DNA from: Reinekea blandensis MED297
Lineage (GTDB): Bacteria > Pseudomonadota > Gammaproteobacteria > Pseudomonadales > Natronospirillaceae
Length of the DNA: 64,000 bases
Reading direction: 5' to 3'
NCBI RefSeq assembly: GCF_000153185.1
Contig: NZ_CH724149.1
Coordinates: 124,001 to 188,000 of the forward strand
In this document: in pieces, positions 1 through 8,726 of the stretch
Numbering within the stretch: the first letter of the stretch is position 1
Layout: the number at the start of each line of letters is the position of its first letter
The notes under the pieces: generated by a model
What the model saw: only the letters and a program-made list of their open reading frames with translations
Told to the model about the DNA's origin: nothing
Database searches by the model: none
Made by a program: the position numbers and the translations under genes

Positions 1-326
1 GGTGTCAGCGAATCGAACTGGCCTTGATCTAACCCCTGAACAGCCCATTCAACGGCCATCGCATCCCAGGAAAAAGCCTGAGCTTGTCCGCGATAAAGAT
101 TCCGGCTGAACTGATCAATCACCAAAATGGCCGCGAGGCGGGCGTGGGGTGTGTTTGGCCAGTCGTCCGGATAACCCTGCGTGAGACGGGTATGTGTGTC
201 TTTAAACTGAGCGGCAATGGCCTGATCGGTTGCGTCCGACGCTTGAAACCAGCGTTTTTGCCGGGCTTTATCCGGCGGCGACTGGTCACCAAACCAAAAC
301 GCCAATACCTGTTGCCAATCGCTCAT
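1..326 (-). CDS. DUF924 family protein, 3' part missing
   Basis: The reverse strand is open from an ATG at 326 to the window edge, so 108 codons of the N-terminus are visible. The protein starts MSDWQQVLAFWFG, then has RWF near residue 25 and the stretch LAAILVIDQFSRNLYRG near residue 70. This is the pattern of the DUF924 family, helical soluble proteins of about 180 residues with no settled function. The start codon overlaps the stop of the upstream membrane-protein gene (ATGA, positions 323-326), so the two are probably translationally coupled. The family call is from remembered consensus; the C-terminal half lies outside the window. Confidence 0.8.
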   Translation of the reverse strand, partial: MSDWQQVLAFWFGDQSPPDKARQKRWFQASDATDQAIAAQFKDTHTRLTQGYPDDWPNTPHARLAAILVIDQFSRNLYRGQAQAFSWDAMAVEWAVQGLDQGQFDSLT

Positions 327-2215
327 GCCTGTTGCTCCATCTCATCAGCAAAGGTTTTTGGTTTGAGTATCTGGCCGGCGATAAACACCCAGTAGGTGCG
401 TGTTAAATCGAGGAAGTAAGCCTGATTTTGCAGAATGTCCTGAACGGACAGTTCGCTCAGAGGCGTTTCACCCAGTGCTGTCTGGATTTGGTCGGACAGC
501 TTTCCGCTGCCATTCGGCAACAAGGGTAAGGCCGGTAGCTTCTGAACTTGCCCGACCCACTTCTGGTGTTGTTTAAGAATCTGTTGGTCCCGACGTCGCT
601 GTTTATCCTGAGGAACCTTCTGGTCGTTGAGTCGCCACATTTGAATCTGTTGCAGGGTTTGAAATGCTGAAAAGGCGCCTTTGGCGATGCCCATGAGTTT
701 GTGTTGCAACGCATCTTCAGGCCACAACGCATTGGCCGTAGCCCGCCATTTGCTGATTTGAACGTTCACATCTTTAATTTTTTTCGGTTTGGCGTGCAAC
801 TCCAGCGACTGTTCAATCATCAACTGCTGAGTATGCAAGACGTCCTGTGCCTGGCGGTTCAGCAGCAACGCATTCGGTCGTTTTTTTCGGGGGCTGGCGT
901 CGGTTGGTGGTATCAGCGCTTCCGGACGAATCAGCTGATCGTTGAAGCGGTCAGCCAACGGAATGTATTTCTGGAAGGTCTGCCACAGGTGTTGGCCAGG
1001 CATGGTAAAGACCGCCTGTCCCTGCTGGCGGCTGATGGCTTTCTGATAGCCTTCGGTTGTCGACAGTGCCCACAGAGCGGGTGACTCAATACGGAACAGG
1101 GCATGAATCTCATCGTTTTCTTTGTCGGCCTGTGAATCCCGTACCACCAGCGATTGCCATTGCGTGCCGCGTAAACGCAGACGGTGGCAGTACTCGGTGA
1201 ACTCTGGCCAATCGCGTTCCAGTTCTGTGAAGCGTTTTTCAATACGTTGTAATCGTCGGCATTCCCCCATGCCGACCAGGTCTTTGGCAATGTTTTGCGC
1301 CCGCTGATTTTGATGCTCATACATAGGCAGCACCCAGTTGTTCAACAACAGGGCGGTCTTTTTATGCAGGGTACGCAGCGCGCGGTACCATTGAATGAAT
1401 AAACCCCACGTCAGCGCATAGAAGCGAGACGCCCGAGGCGTCATACGCATGGCCAGCAGACCGACAAACTGTTGCAAGGTCAGGGACTCCATTACCGGTA
1501 ACCCAACTTCCAGCGTACAGCTGTTTTTCAGCCATTGTTTGGGACTCTGGTGAACGTTCAAGACCGGGTCATTGACCAATATGATATCCGCGACCTTAGG
1601 CGCGGACAGGTAGTCAGCAAGGCTGTCGGTCAGTCGCCAAAGCAGTTCTTCGGTGTCTTTATCCACAGCGATACCATCGACCTGCGCAGGACGTGGCCGA
1701 AGGACAACGGCCGGGATAAAAAACAAACTGGCGATCAGTAATTGGATGAACGCCGCCACAAACTGGCTGCCCCAGATCGATAGGTTCAACAGCGGACTGA
1801 GAATGGCCAGGCCAATCAGTGGCAGTATAAAGTAGGTGCCGACCGCCATAGCCGCCAGGATAATCAGACTGAACTGAGTTTCCAGTTCATCGCTGGCGTG
1901 CCGGTATTTGCTCGCAAAGTATTGTTCGATCCCGCCATTGAGCAGGTGCTTGCGGACCTCTTCCGGACTGTTTTTCTGATTTACCGCTAACGCCTTGGCT
2001 TTGATAATCAGGCCGGCCTGGGTGAGTTCACGACCCAGCTTCTGGGCCGACTCTTTATTGAGATTTTCTTTTAATACAGTCCGGCGACCGGCCATCATGT
2101 CATTAATCTGACTGTCGTTCAGGGACAGCTGATCTTTCAGCGAAAAGCTGACGGCGGTTTTGTTGGCATCGGGTTTGAACCCTTCAAACACCAGGTGATA
2201 GCGCGCGTTTTCCAT
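323..2215 (-). CDS. Membrane protein with M48-peptidase-like domain, catalytic motif absent
   Basis: This 630-residue protein has three visible parts. Residues 1-75 resemble the small N-terminal domain (YHLVFEGF...GRRTVLKENL) found ahead of membrane segments in several bacterial protein families. Two hydrophobic segments follow at about 115-140 and 150-172. Residues 185-290 then read like the membrane-bound M48 metallopeptidases that carry a conserved 'GLPL..GLT...L..VLAHEFGH' core: here VGLPVMESLTLQQFVGLLA is kept, but the HExxH position reads MRMTP (about 256-260). No other HExxH is present. I infer a catalytically dead relative, perhaps a scaffold or regulator in the inner membrane. The C-terminal 300 residues are helical and charged, with no recognised domain. 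It is cotranscribed with the DUF924 gene by a 4-base overlap. Confidence 0.6.
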   Translation of the reverse strand: MENARYHLVFEGFKPDANKTAVSFSLKDQLSLNDSQINDMMAGRRTVLKENLNKESAQKLGRELTQAGLIIKAKALAVNQKNSPEEVRKHLLNGGIEQYFASKYRHASDELETQFSLIILAAMAVGTYFILPLIGLAILSPLLNLSIWGSQFVAAFIQLLIASLFFIPAVVLRPRPAQVDGIAVDKDTEELLWRLTDSLADYLSAPKVADIILVNDPVLNVHQSPKQWLKNSCTLEVGLPVMESLTLQQFVGLLAMRMTPRASRFYALTWGLFIQWYRALRTLHKKTALLLNNWVLPMYEHQNQRAQNIAKDLVGMGECRRLQRIEKRFTELERDWPEFTEYCHRLRLRGTQWQSLVVRDSQADKENDEIHALFRIESPALWALSTTEGYQKAISRQQGQAVFTMPGQHLWQTFQKYIPLADRFNDQLIRPEALIPPTDASPRKKRPNALLLNRQAQDVLHTQQLMIEQSLELHAKPKKIKDVNVQISKWRATANALWPEDALQHKLMGIAKGAFSAFQTLQQIQMWRLNDQKVPQDKQRRRDQQILKQHQKWVGQVQKLPALPLLPNGSGKLSDQIQTALGETPLSELSVQDILQNQAYFLDLTRTYWVFIAGQILKPKTFADEMEQQA

Positions 2216-2449
2216 CGATCCGAAACCTCGACTACTGAATCGTTATTATCATGCTCGTTAAGCTACCCGATATCCCGCGCTATTCAAGCATTGGAGGGAT
2301 GGAATGAGGGGTGGTTCGCTATAATTTTGTCGTCATCAGTGTCAATTGAGATGAAGCCTGAGAGTTGTACCTTTGGCTGACGAGAGACATTGGTTTTTTC
2401 AGGGCTCTGAGGTAGGGTTCAGGCTGTTTATGAACAGGGATATAAATTC

Positions 2450-3490
2450 ATGACTGAGTCTGTATCGGCACCGGAGCCTGAGATTTCCGGGTCGGTCACC
2501 GCCCCCCGCACCGCCTGGTTCGATTTCTTACTTTTGTTGCTCACCTTAGGCCTTTATACGCCGTTTCTGTTGGTGTCACAGATCCGTGATCTGAAAAAGC
2601 TCTACCAGAGTCAACGTAAGCCATGGCTATGGTTTTTTGTTCCGTTATTTTTACCGGCGCAACTGTTCGCACTACCGTCTCTGCATCGTGAACTCACCGG
2701 GTATGAGCAGCGAATGGGGTTAACGTTGCAGAACTGGATCGCGGTTCTGTGGATCATCGCGGTGGTGTTATTGACCCTGTTGTCCTCCGTCATCAACCGA
2801 AGTGAGACGGTGGCCGAGTTCTGGCTGTTTCCTATCCTGGCGCTGCTGGCCGGTTTATACAGTCTGCTGGCATGGCGCATTCACCGAATTAAACGGGTCG
2901 ATACCCGCTTGCACGAGCAGCCCAGGCAACCGGCGACTCATTGGTGGGAGTGGGTCGTGGCGATCATGGGCTTTCTGTTGACGATTGTGTTGGCCGCATT
3001 GATGGTGTTTGAGTCCATGATGGAGGACGTGTTGGCCCGGCATGTTGATGTCCCGGCTTTTACCGTCGAAGGCACCGGGCTTACCTGGCCGATTCAACGC
3101 GTGCCCTGGCTGGAGATAGAGACCCCGGAAGATCCGGATGATCTGGTGACACTGCGCGGTGTGAACAGGGGGTTCATCGTTAACGTGTATCAATATTCCA
3201 ACCAGTCCGTAAACGAGGTGTTGGCGTCCCGACACATTCAGGCCATGAACATCGACGACGGCATGGTCTGTTCCGAACATCAAACCTTTGAACCGGGTTC
3301 ATTAAACGTGAAAGCGGTTCAGGAATGCATTACATCCATTGACTTTGGTACCGATGCTCAGTTCTCGGCGGTATTGGAACGAGATGGAACCGTTTATGAA
3401 CTCTATGCCCTCGTTGCCACGCCGGAATCGGAAGACGGAGGCATCATGACCAGTATCCGGGCCGCCATAGAAGGATTCTCCCTCCAATGA
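2450..3490 (+). CDS. Multi-pass membrane protein of unknown function
   Basis: A 346-residue protein with four to five hydrophobic segments at about 23-42, 62-76, 95-115, 123-142 and 165-190, followed by a soluble C-terminal domain of about 150 residues, probably periplasmic. The first segment context (TLGLYTPFLLVSQIRDLKKL) resembles small DUF4234-like membrane modules, but I do not recognise the whole protein. An AGGGA lies 12 bases ahead of the ATG. Its stop overlaps the start of the transglutaminase-like gene (ATGA), so the two form an operon and may act together at the envelope. Confidence 0.6.
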   Translation: MTESVSAPEPEISGSVTAPRTAWFDFLLLLLTLGLYTPFLLVSQIRDLKKLYQSQRKPWLWFFVPLFLPAQLFALPSLHRELTGYEQRMGLTLQNWIAVLWIIAVVLLTLLSSVINRSETVAEFWLFPILALLAGLYSLLAWRIHRIKRVDTRLHEQPRQPATHWWEWVVAIMGFLLTIVLAALMVFESMMEDVLARHVDVPAFTVEGTGLTWPIQRVPWLEIETPEDPDDLVTLRGVNRGFIVNVYQYSNQSVNEVLASRHIQAMNIDDGMVCSEHQTFEPGSLNVKAVQECITSIDFGTDAQFSAVLERDGTVYELYALVATPESEDGGIMTSIRAAIEGFSLQ

Positions 3491-5400
3491 ACAGAATAAT
3501 GTTTGCCCTGCTGTGCGTATGGCTCATGCCCGCGAACGGATGGGCGTCAGTCGTTTTTCCAATGGACAGCGATGCGTTGATCGCGCGGGCAAAGCTCGAT
3601 CAGCAGGAACAGGTCGCCGGCTATGATGAAGTGACGAATGTCTTGCGGCGAATCGTCGTCGATGTTGATGGGAACAAGGTGACTCGCCGTATTCAGGCAC
3701 TCTGGTTCTATCCCGATACCTCATCGGTGGAAGAATATGGCACGGAATCGATTTACTTTGATGATGTCAGTGAATCGGTCCGGGTCCACACCGCGGCGAC
3801 TTTATCACCCGATGGCACCGTCAGTCAGTTTGACCCCGCCAATGCTCAATACGGCGACAGCGATCAATACAATACCTTCAGCAACGGCCGGGTTCTGTAT
3901 TTGGCGTTGCCGGGGATGCAGGCCAATGGCTATACGGTGCTGGACTACGAAATTACCTCAGATCTTAAGCTTACAGAGACGCCCTTTGCGGACCATATAA
4001 GAGCGGAAAGTCTGTTTCCGTTGCGACAGTTCGAACTGATTGTTCGCGCACCCACGGTCACGCTGAACTGGGATAATTCACATCCTGCCGTTTACTGTGA
4101 GTCACTGGCCCATGAGACCCGCTGCTCAGGGCAAGACATTCCCGCCTTGCAGTTTGACAGCACGACCTACTGGCGAGATAAGTTACGAGGGGTCAGTTTT
4201 GCCGTTAATCTGGATTGGAGCGAGCTGGCCGCGCATGCATTAACCCTGTATCAGAATGCGTTCACTGAGCAGTCTGAAGTCGAGTCGTTGTATCAGCGAC
4301 TTGTTGACGGTATCGACTCCAAAGCTCAGCGCATCGAAGCGCTGTTTCGGTTTGTCGCTGAAGACATCCGCTATGTGTCTCTTTCGACAGAAGGGCATAC
4401 GCATACGCCCCATACCAATGATTCGGTGATCCGGAACCGATACGGCGATTGCAAAGATAAAACGGCACTGCTTCAGGCTTTGCTGGCGCTCGAAGGGGTG
4501 GAGGCGACGCCGGTGCTGGTATCGACCAATCGAACAGATCCTGATCGCTTAGTTTTGCCGAGCCTGAATTACTTTAATCACATCGTATTGTGCTTGGCGT
4601 ATCAGGGGCAGCGATACTGTCTGGACCCAACGGACAGCACTGTTCATTGGCAGAGCACATCCAACTGGATACAGGGTAAAGTGGCCTTGCCACTGACATC
4701 CACGACCAAACCAGAACAGATACCCGCCGAGAAACACCGCTGGACCATGGATATCCTTTCAGAACTGGTGTTTACCGAGGCCGGCGGCCTTCACGAAGTG
4801 CAAACGCGAACCTATTCGGATGCCTTTGCCGCCTATATGCGCGAGCAGTTACGAGGCTCGGATACCGATGAGCAACAGCAAATGCTGGTTCGACAATATC
4901 AGCAGGTGGTTGCCGATACGGACAATGTGAGTGCCATGGCTCTGGCTGGGACCCAGCGGGAAGATGATTACCGACAACTGCAGGTGCGTACCGAGGCCAA
5001 CTACAGTGCGTTTGCGACCACGGACAATCATCTGCGGTATACCGAAGACGATGCCTGGTTGGTTGACGATCTTCAATCCAGCTACCTGGACAATGAGTAT
5101 GACGCCGTCACCTTGGATGGCGTTCGCTATCGCAGTCGATATAACGTGGATGTGACTGCGCATTGGCGGGTCATGAGTCCCGCTCCGACTGTGGAACTGG
5201 TGCATCGGTTCGGTTCATTTAAGCGGGTGAGCAAAATACTCAATGATGGCCGGCTGTCGATCGAGACAATCCTGGAGATACCGCATCAGACGATCGGCTT
5301 AACTGAACAGGATGAGTTCAATCAGCTGTTGGATCGCTTTCTGGCTCTGCAGACCATTCGTATTGAAGCGCCTTTCAGCGCTGACAGCGCCAACCCCTAG
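3487..5400 (+). CDS. DUF3857 / transglutaminase-like periplasmic protein
   Basis: 637 residues beginning with a signal peptide (cleavage likely after NGWA near residue 20). Residues 50-220 fit DUF3857, a beta-rich domain; residues about 270-400 fit the transglutaminase-like cysteine fold, with the catalytic Cys in RYGDCKDKTALL, the His in NHIVL and the Asp in CLDPTDS, so the triad is intact. The C-terminal 200 residues are beta-rich like other members. Such proteins are exported and presumed to act on peptides or cross-links at the envelope; no substrate is established. It overlaps the upstream membrane protein gene by 4 bases and is followed by a two-way terminator. Confidence 0.8.
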   Translation: MNRIMFALLCVWLMPANGWASVVFPMDSDALIARAKLDQQEQVAGYDEVTNVLRRIVVDVDGNKVTRRIQALWFYPDTSSVEEYGTESIYFDDVSESVRVHTAATLSPDGTVSQFDPANAQYGDSDQYNTFSNGRVLYLALPGMQANGYTVLDYEITSDLKLTETPFADHIRAESLFPLRQFELIVRAPTVTLNWDNSHPAVYCESLAHETRCSGQDIPALQFDSTTYWRDKLRGVSFAVNLDWSELAAHALTLYQNAFTEQSEVESLYQRLVDGIDSKAQRIEALFRFVAEDIRYVSLSTEGHTHTPHTNDSVIRNRYGDCKDKTALLQALLALEGVEATPVLVSTNRTDPDRLVLPSLNYFNHIVLCLAYQGQRYCLDPTDSTVHWQSTSNWIQGKVALPLTSTTKPEQIPAEKHRWTMDILSELVFTEAGGLHEVQTRTYSDAFAAYMREQLRGSDTDEQQQMLVRQYQQVVADTDNVSAMALAGTQREDDYRQLQVRTEANYSAFATTDNHLRYTEDDAWLVDDLQSSYLDNEYDAVTLDGVRYRSRYNVDVTAHWRVMSPAPTVELVHRFGSFKRVSKILNDGRLSIETILEIPHQTIGLTEQDEFNQLLDRFLALQTIRIEAPFSADSANP

Positions 5401-5414
5401 TTCTCCAAAAGCAC

Positions 5415-5444
5415 AAAAAAAAGCGCAGTCGGTGCTGCGCTTTT
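5415..5444 (-). terminator. Bidirectional intrinsic terminator
   Basis: A perfect 10-bp stem (5419-5428 with 5435-5444, AAAAGCGCAG on the plus strand) closes a 6-base loop. On the minus strand it is followed by an eight-base T tract, serving the gene ending at 5493; on the plus strand only four T follow, a weaker stop for the transglutaminase-like gene. Confidence 0.85.
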
Positions 5445-5492
5445 CAGGGGATTGGTTACCGATAGTTCGAGCTTGTGCTCGATGTTCGGCAC

Positions 5493-6083
5493 TCAGATCC
5501 GGTAATCTTCGCCGTCTTTGCCGGTGAAGCTCTTTGCTTTCTCGATGCATTTACAGATGCGCTTGCCGGCTTTGGTGGTGGTGATTTCACTGTCACCGCG
5601 GACCATGCTGAACCAGTGCGTTCGGCTTGGTTCGTCATTAGCGGCAATGGTCACGTCACCCATATCCATAGCCTTGGTTTCAACCTGAATGTCGTCGACA
5701 CAGGCGGCGTCGCGACGGCCACGCTTACCATTCGGGTTGAAGATGATTTCAACGTGGTAGCCTTCATCATTCTTCAGCACCACTGAGGTCGGATCTTCTT
5801 TATGGCCGCTCAGTGCGACAAACTGCTTCGGTGACTTCAGACCCGCCTGTGTGCCATCTTCAAAGAAGGCCAGCAGGTGCTGGTAGTAGACGACATAGTT
5901 GCGCACGTCTTTGTGTGATCCTTTTGACAGCGGGAAAACCTTGTCCAGGAACTGTTTGCTGTAGTCCATCATTTGCTGAATGCGCGCATCGTTGAGCGAG
6001 CTGATCAGCGTGACTTCTTCTTTGATGAAGCTTTCAAATCCATGATCGATTTGCGGGTGTGGTTGGGCAGTCATCGTTTTCAC
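5493..6083 (-). CDS. Truncated malate synthase G-like protein lacking catalytic residues
   Basis: A 196-residue protein that aligns by eye with part of malate synthase G. FESFIKEEV (16-24) matches the MSG N-terminus; FLDKVFPLSKGSHKDV (45-60), SPKQFVALSG (84-93), PTSVVLKN (98-105), GYHVEI (108-113) and DAACVDDIQVE (125-135) match the beta-rich insert region of E. coli GlcB; DMGDVTIAANDE (140-151) matches the DCEDSVAAVDAED segment, with the acidic E replaced by G. The rest of the TIM barrel, including positions equivalent to Arg338, Glu427, Asp455 and Asp631, is absent. The frame is intact, has its own terminator and diverges from a DUF3612 regulator. It may be a remnant under selection or a binding or regulatory protein; enzyme activity is unlikely. 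Confidence 0.65.
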   Translation of the reverse strand: MKTMTAQPHPQIDHGFESFIKEEVTLISSLNDARIQQMMDYSKQFLDKVFPLSKGSHKDVRNYVVYYQHLLAFFEDGTQAGLKSPKQFVALSGHKEDPTSVVLKNDEGYHVEIIFNPNGKRGRRDAACVDDIQVETKAMDMGDVTIAANDEPSRTHWFSMVRGDSEITTTKAGKRICKCIEKAKSFTGKDGEDYRI

Positions 6084-6189
6084 TCTCTTCGTCAGTTCGG
6101 GTTACGCTCAGCTTATGTCACCGTGTTTTCGTTGTTCTCGGCTGTGCTGCATGGCATGAGTGGAACTATAGGGTAAAAAACAATACAAT

Positions 6190-6216
6190 TTCACAAATAA
6201 AATTTCACAATGTGAA
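6190..6216. promoter_or_regulatory. Candidate operator between malate-synthase-like gene and DUF3612 regulator
   Basis: A 13-base palindrome TTCACAATGTGAA at 6204-6216 has a third half-site, TTCACAA, at 6190-6196, 14 bases upstream. It ends 9 bases before the start codon of the XRE-type regulator, which lacks a good Shine-Dalgarno. I infer autoregulation and possibly control of the divergent gene. Confidence 0.55.
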
Positions 6217-6225
6217 TTTTACAAA

Positions 6226-7749
6226 ATGAAAGCCAGTAAAAGCCTGATCCGCCAGTCGCATTTTCTCGGTACCAAGATCCGGAACCTGCGTAAACAGAAC
6301 AATCTGACCATGGAAGACCTGTCAGCACGCTGTATTCGCGTCGACCCGGATTCCGCCCCCAGTGTCAGCTACCTTTCCATGATTGAACGCGGTAAGCGCA
6401 CGCCCAGCCTGGACATGCTCGAAGTCATCGCGGCGGTGTTCCAGAAGGACGCTGACTGGTTTCTGGACGATGAGCCGCAGGCTGAGGCCATCGCCCCGGT
6501 GAAAAGTGAAACCAAGGGCGGCATTCCCGGCATGCCGCTGGAACCGAGCTTTCTGTTCTCCAATGACATCCTGCAGATCGCCATCCCGGAACTGCTCTCT
6601 CAGGCTGGCGTTTCCGGCCGACAGTTCGCTCATTTGCTGATTCGGGCCTATCAGGAACATCATCAGAACCACTTCCCCGACCTGGAACGTGCCGCTGAAG
6701 AGGTCGGACAGAAGCGCATGCCGTTGTCGGTCGAAGATCTGACGGCGTTGCTGAAAAAACAGGGCTTGGGTGTCCGCTGGTTCCGTCAGCCACCGAAGGG
6801 TGTCATCGATGAGCTGGGGGTGTATTCGAAAAACATCATTTCATCCTACCTGGAAGACGGTGTCTTGTTCTTAAACGAGACGCTGAAAGACTTCCCGACC
6901 CGCCTGAAGTACGAAATGGCCGTGCACATCGGACATTGTGTGCTGCATACCAAGGACGGCTATCAAACGGTTAAGGCGGTCGGTGGCAGTCACGGCGGTA
7001 AGTTCAATAAGGCTGGCGACATTAATACGGCTTCTACCATGGTCAATGCGAAGAACATCCTGCGGGCTTGGCGCTCATTTGAGTCCAGTTTTTTTGCCGG
7101 CGCGTTGTTGTGTCCACGGGTGCCGTTCCGCCAGTTGCTAGACAGGATGGGGTATGAAATTGACGTGCATAAGCAGGTGGGCGTCTCTGCCTCGGTGGCG
7201 ATGCGCCGTATGACGGCGGTCTCGCCCTACTCGCACTGGCATTATTTTGATGCCTATTCGCCCGGCAAGCTGAAGGCGGTTTACCGCGGGAACGGGATTC
7301 CTTTGCCCTGGGGGAACCTCAGTGCGGTCGATGACCCCTGTCCACAATGGGCGGTGTTCCGGAAAATCAACGAAGAGGTTAACGTCTCATCGGCCCAGAT
7401 TTCGATTCTGGATACGGTGACCGGTCCGCGCATCTATTGTTGTGAGTCCATTAAGGTCAACGACATGGCCGGCAACGGTCACGTTCTGACCGCCGGGATC
7501 GACCTGAACCCGGCGCTGGAAACCAAAGGCAACAACGCGGAAGAGATGGCGCAGACCCTGAAAGATGCCTGTGTCAGTAAAGGCGGGGTCGCGACGATCC
7601 CGAAAAACATCCGCACGGAACTGTCCAGTGTGTCGCGGATCCTCAACATTAACTGGATTGATCGGGGGGCACAGGAACCGGCTCAGCTGATCTGTTCAAA
7701 AAGCGCGAACTGTCCTCGCACTCCCTGTTGCTATGGGAACCGGGGCTGA
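6226..7749 (+). CDS. XRE-family transcriptional regulator with DUF3612 domain
   Basis: 507 residues. An XRE helix-turn-helix occupies about 10-75 (LGTKIRNLRKQNNLTMEDLSARC, split by the family insertion before PSVSYLSMIERGKRTPSLDML). The remainder matches the DUF3612 family as I remember it from Vibrio, including EPSFLFSNDILQIAIPELL, LKYEMAVHIGHCVLH, WHYFDAYSPGKLKAVYRG and the Cys-rich tail CPRTPCCY. It is related to the ScfR-type regulators (RamB, PrpC-like) of acetate, propionate and glyoxylate metabolism, which bind acyl-CoA-like ligands. The Cys pairs at the C-terminus could hold a metal. Its position opposite a malate-synthase-like gene supports a role in the glyoxylate shunt. The ATG has no clear ribosome-binding site; the start follows family length. 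Confidence 0.8.
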   Translation: MKASKSLIRQSHFLGTKIRNLRKQNNLTMEDLSARCIRVDPDSAPSVSYLSMIERGKRTPSLDMLEVIAAVFQKDADWFLDDEPQAEAIAPVKSETKGGIPGMPLEPSFLFSNDILQIAIPELLSQAGVSGRQFAHLLIRAYQEHHQNHFPDLERAAEEVGQKRMPLSVEDLTALLKKQGLGVRWFRQPPKGVIDELGVYSKNIISSYLEDGVLFLNETLKDFPTRLKYEMAVHIGHCVLHTKDGYQTVKAVGGSHGGKFNKAGDINTASTMVNAKNILRAWRSFESSFFAGALLCPRVPFRQLLDRMGYEIDVHKQVGVSASVAMRRMTAVSPYSHWHYFDAYSPGKLKAVYRGNGIPLPWGNLSAVDDPCPQWAVFRKINEEVNVSSAQISILDTVTGPRIYCCESIKVNDMAGNGHVLTAGIDLNPALETKGNNAEEMAQTLKDACVSKGGVATIPKNIRTELSSVSRILNINWIDRGAQEPAQLICSKSANCPRTPCCYGNRG

Positions 7750-8619
7750 TCAGTTTGCCAGCTGTTGGCGAAGCAGAGCCTGAACTTCGGTCAGTCCATA
7801 GCGCAAGAGCAAATCGTAGATCGGGTCCGGATCGTCGGGTTCGGCCATTACCCGAACACGGGTTTCTGGCTGGCTTAACTGAGCGATGGCATTCTGTACG
7901 GTCGGGTCTTTGCGCAGCAGCTGTTCCAGTGCGCCCGAGTCCGCAAAAGCGGTCAGCGTTTCGGTCAACTGCTGATGCAGATCGGCTCGGCAAGGCGACA
8001 CATAGAGGAAAAAATCCATCGGGAAAATAAACAGGGTGTTCGGTAAGGTGGTCAGTTCTGGTCGGGATGCCAGCTCGAGCTGGGCTTCCTGAATCCCCCG
8101 CTGAAACGCGTCTACTCGGCCGCTTTCCAGCATCTGCCAAAGCGACAAATACGGCGCTGTCTGCACGGAATAGCCATAGGACTGCAAAATGCGGGTGCCG
8201 GGCCAGCCACTGCCGGAGCCAATCACCAACCCGCGTGGCTGGTTGACTCTGGCAGCCAGTTCGTCGACTCGATCGTTACGGACGGCCAAGACCCTCACAC
8301 CCAACAACCCGCCGGTCAATGGCACATCAACCTGAAGCAGCCGGGATTCTCGCGTCGCGTCATAGCCGGTGAAATAGACATCGAATGGCGCGTTACATTG
8401 CTCCATTTCAATGATCGCTCGCGTTTGATTCATATCGGTAGCATCCGCCCAAATCAGAGAGGTTGGCGCGTCCGAGGCCTGCAGAGCGGCTTCCAGGGTT
8501 TTGATCACCAAGGCAAAGGGCGACATGTCGGTATGTTCGCGGGCAATGAGGATGGGGTCCGCCCAGACACCGGACAGGGTCAGCGAGCATGTCAGGACGA
8601 TTAAACAACGAGATATCAT
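7750..8619 (-). CDS. Periplasmic solute-binding protein (family 3-like), no permease nearby
   Basis: 289 residues with a signal peptide (cleavage near GVWA, residue 20). The body reads like the type 2 periplasmic binding fold used for amino acids (bacterial SBP family 3): a hinge-like GLVIGSGSGWPGTRILQSYGY near 135-155 and SGRVDAFQRGIQEAQLELASRP near 170-190, similar to the 'G.aDa' segment of the family. No ABC permease or ATPase lies in the window, so it may feed a sensor or a distant transporter. It ends directly against the stop of the DUF3612 gene (no gap), and a chemoreceptor is 0.8 kb away on the other strand. Confidence 0.6.
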   Translation of the reverse strand: MISRCLIVLTCSLTLSGVWADPILIAREHTDMSPFALVIKTLEAALQASDAPTSLIWADATDMNQTRAIIEMEQCNAPFDVYFTGYDATRESRLLQVDVPLTGGLLGVRVLAVRNDRVDELAARVNQPRGLVIGSGSGWPGTRILQSYGYSVQTAPYLSLWQMLESGRVDAFQRGIQEAQLELASRPELTTLPNTLFIFPMDFFLYVSPCRADLHQQLTETLTAFADSGALEQLLRKDPTVQNAIAQLSQPETRVRVMAEPDDPDPIYDLLLRYGLTEVQALLRQQLAN

Positions 8620-8726
8620 GAGTTAGGCCGTCAGCGCTGAGTCGGTGTGTGGTTTCAGTATAAGCGGTATGACTGATGCGTGCATTATGGTAAAACCTCG
8701 TCCGCAAACTGAGAATAGGGAAGACT

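Noticed and set aside
84-395. 103-codon plus-strand frame at the left end
   Set aside because: It is antisense to the DUF924 gene and the end of the membrane protein gene and lacks a start signal.
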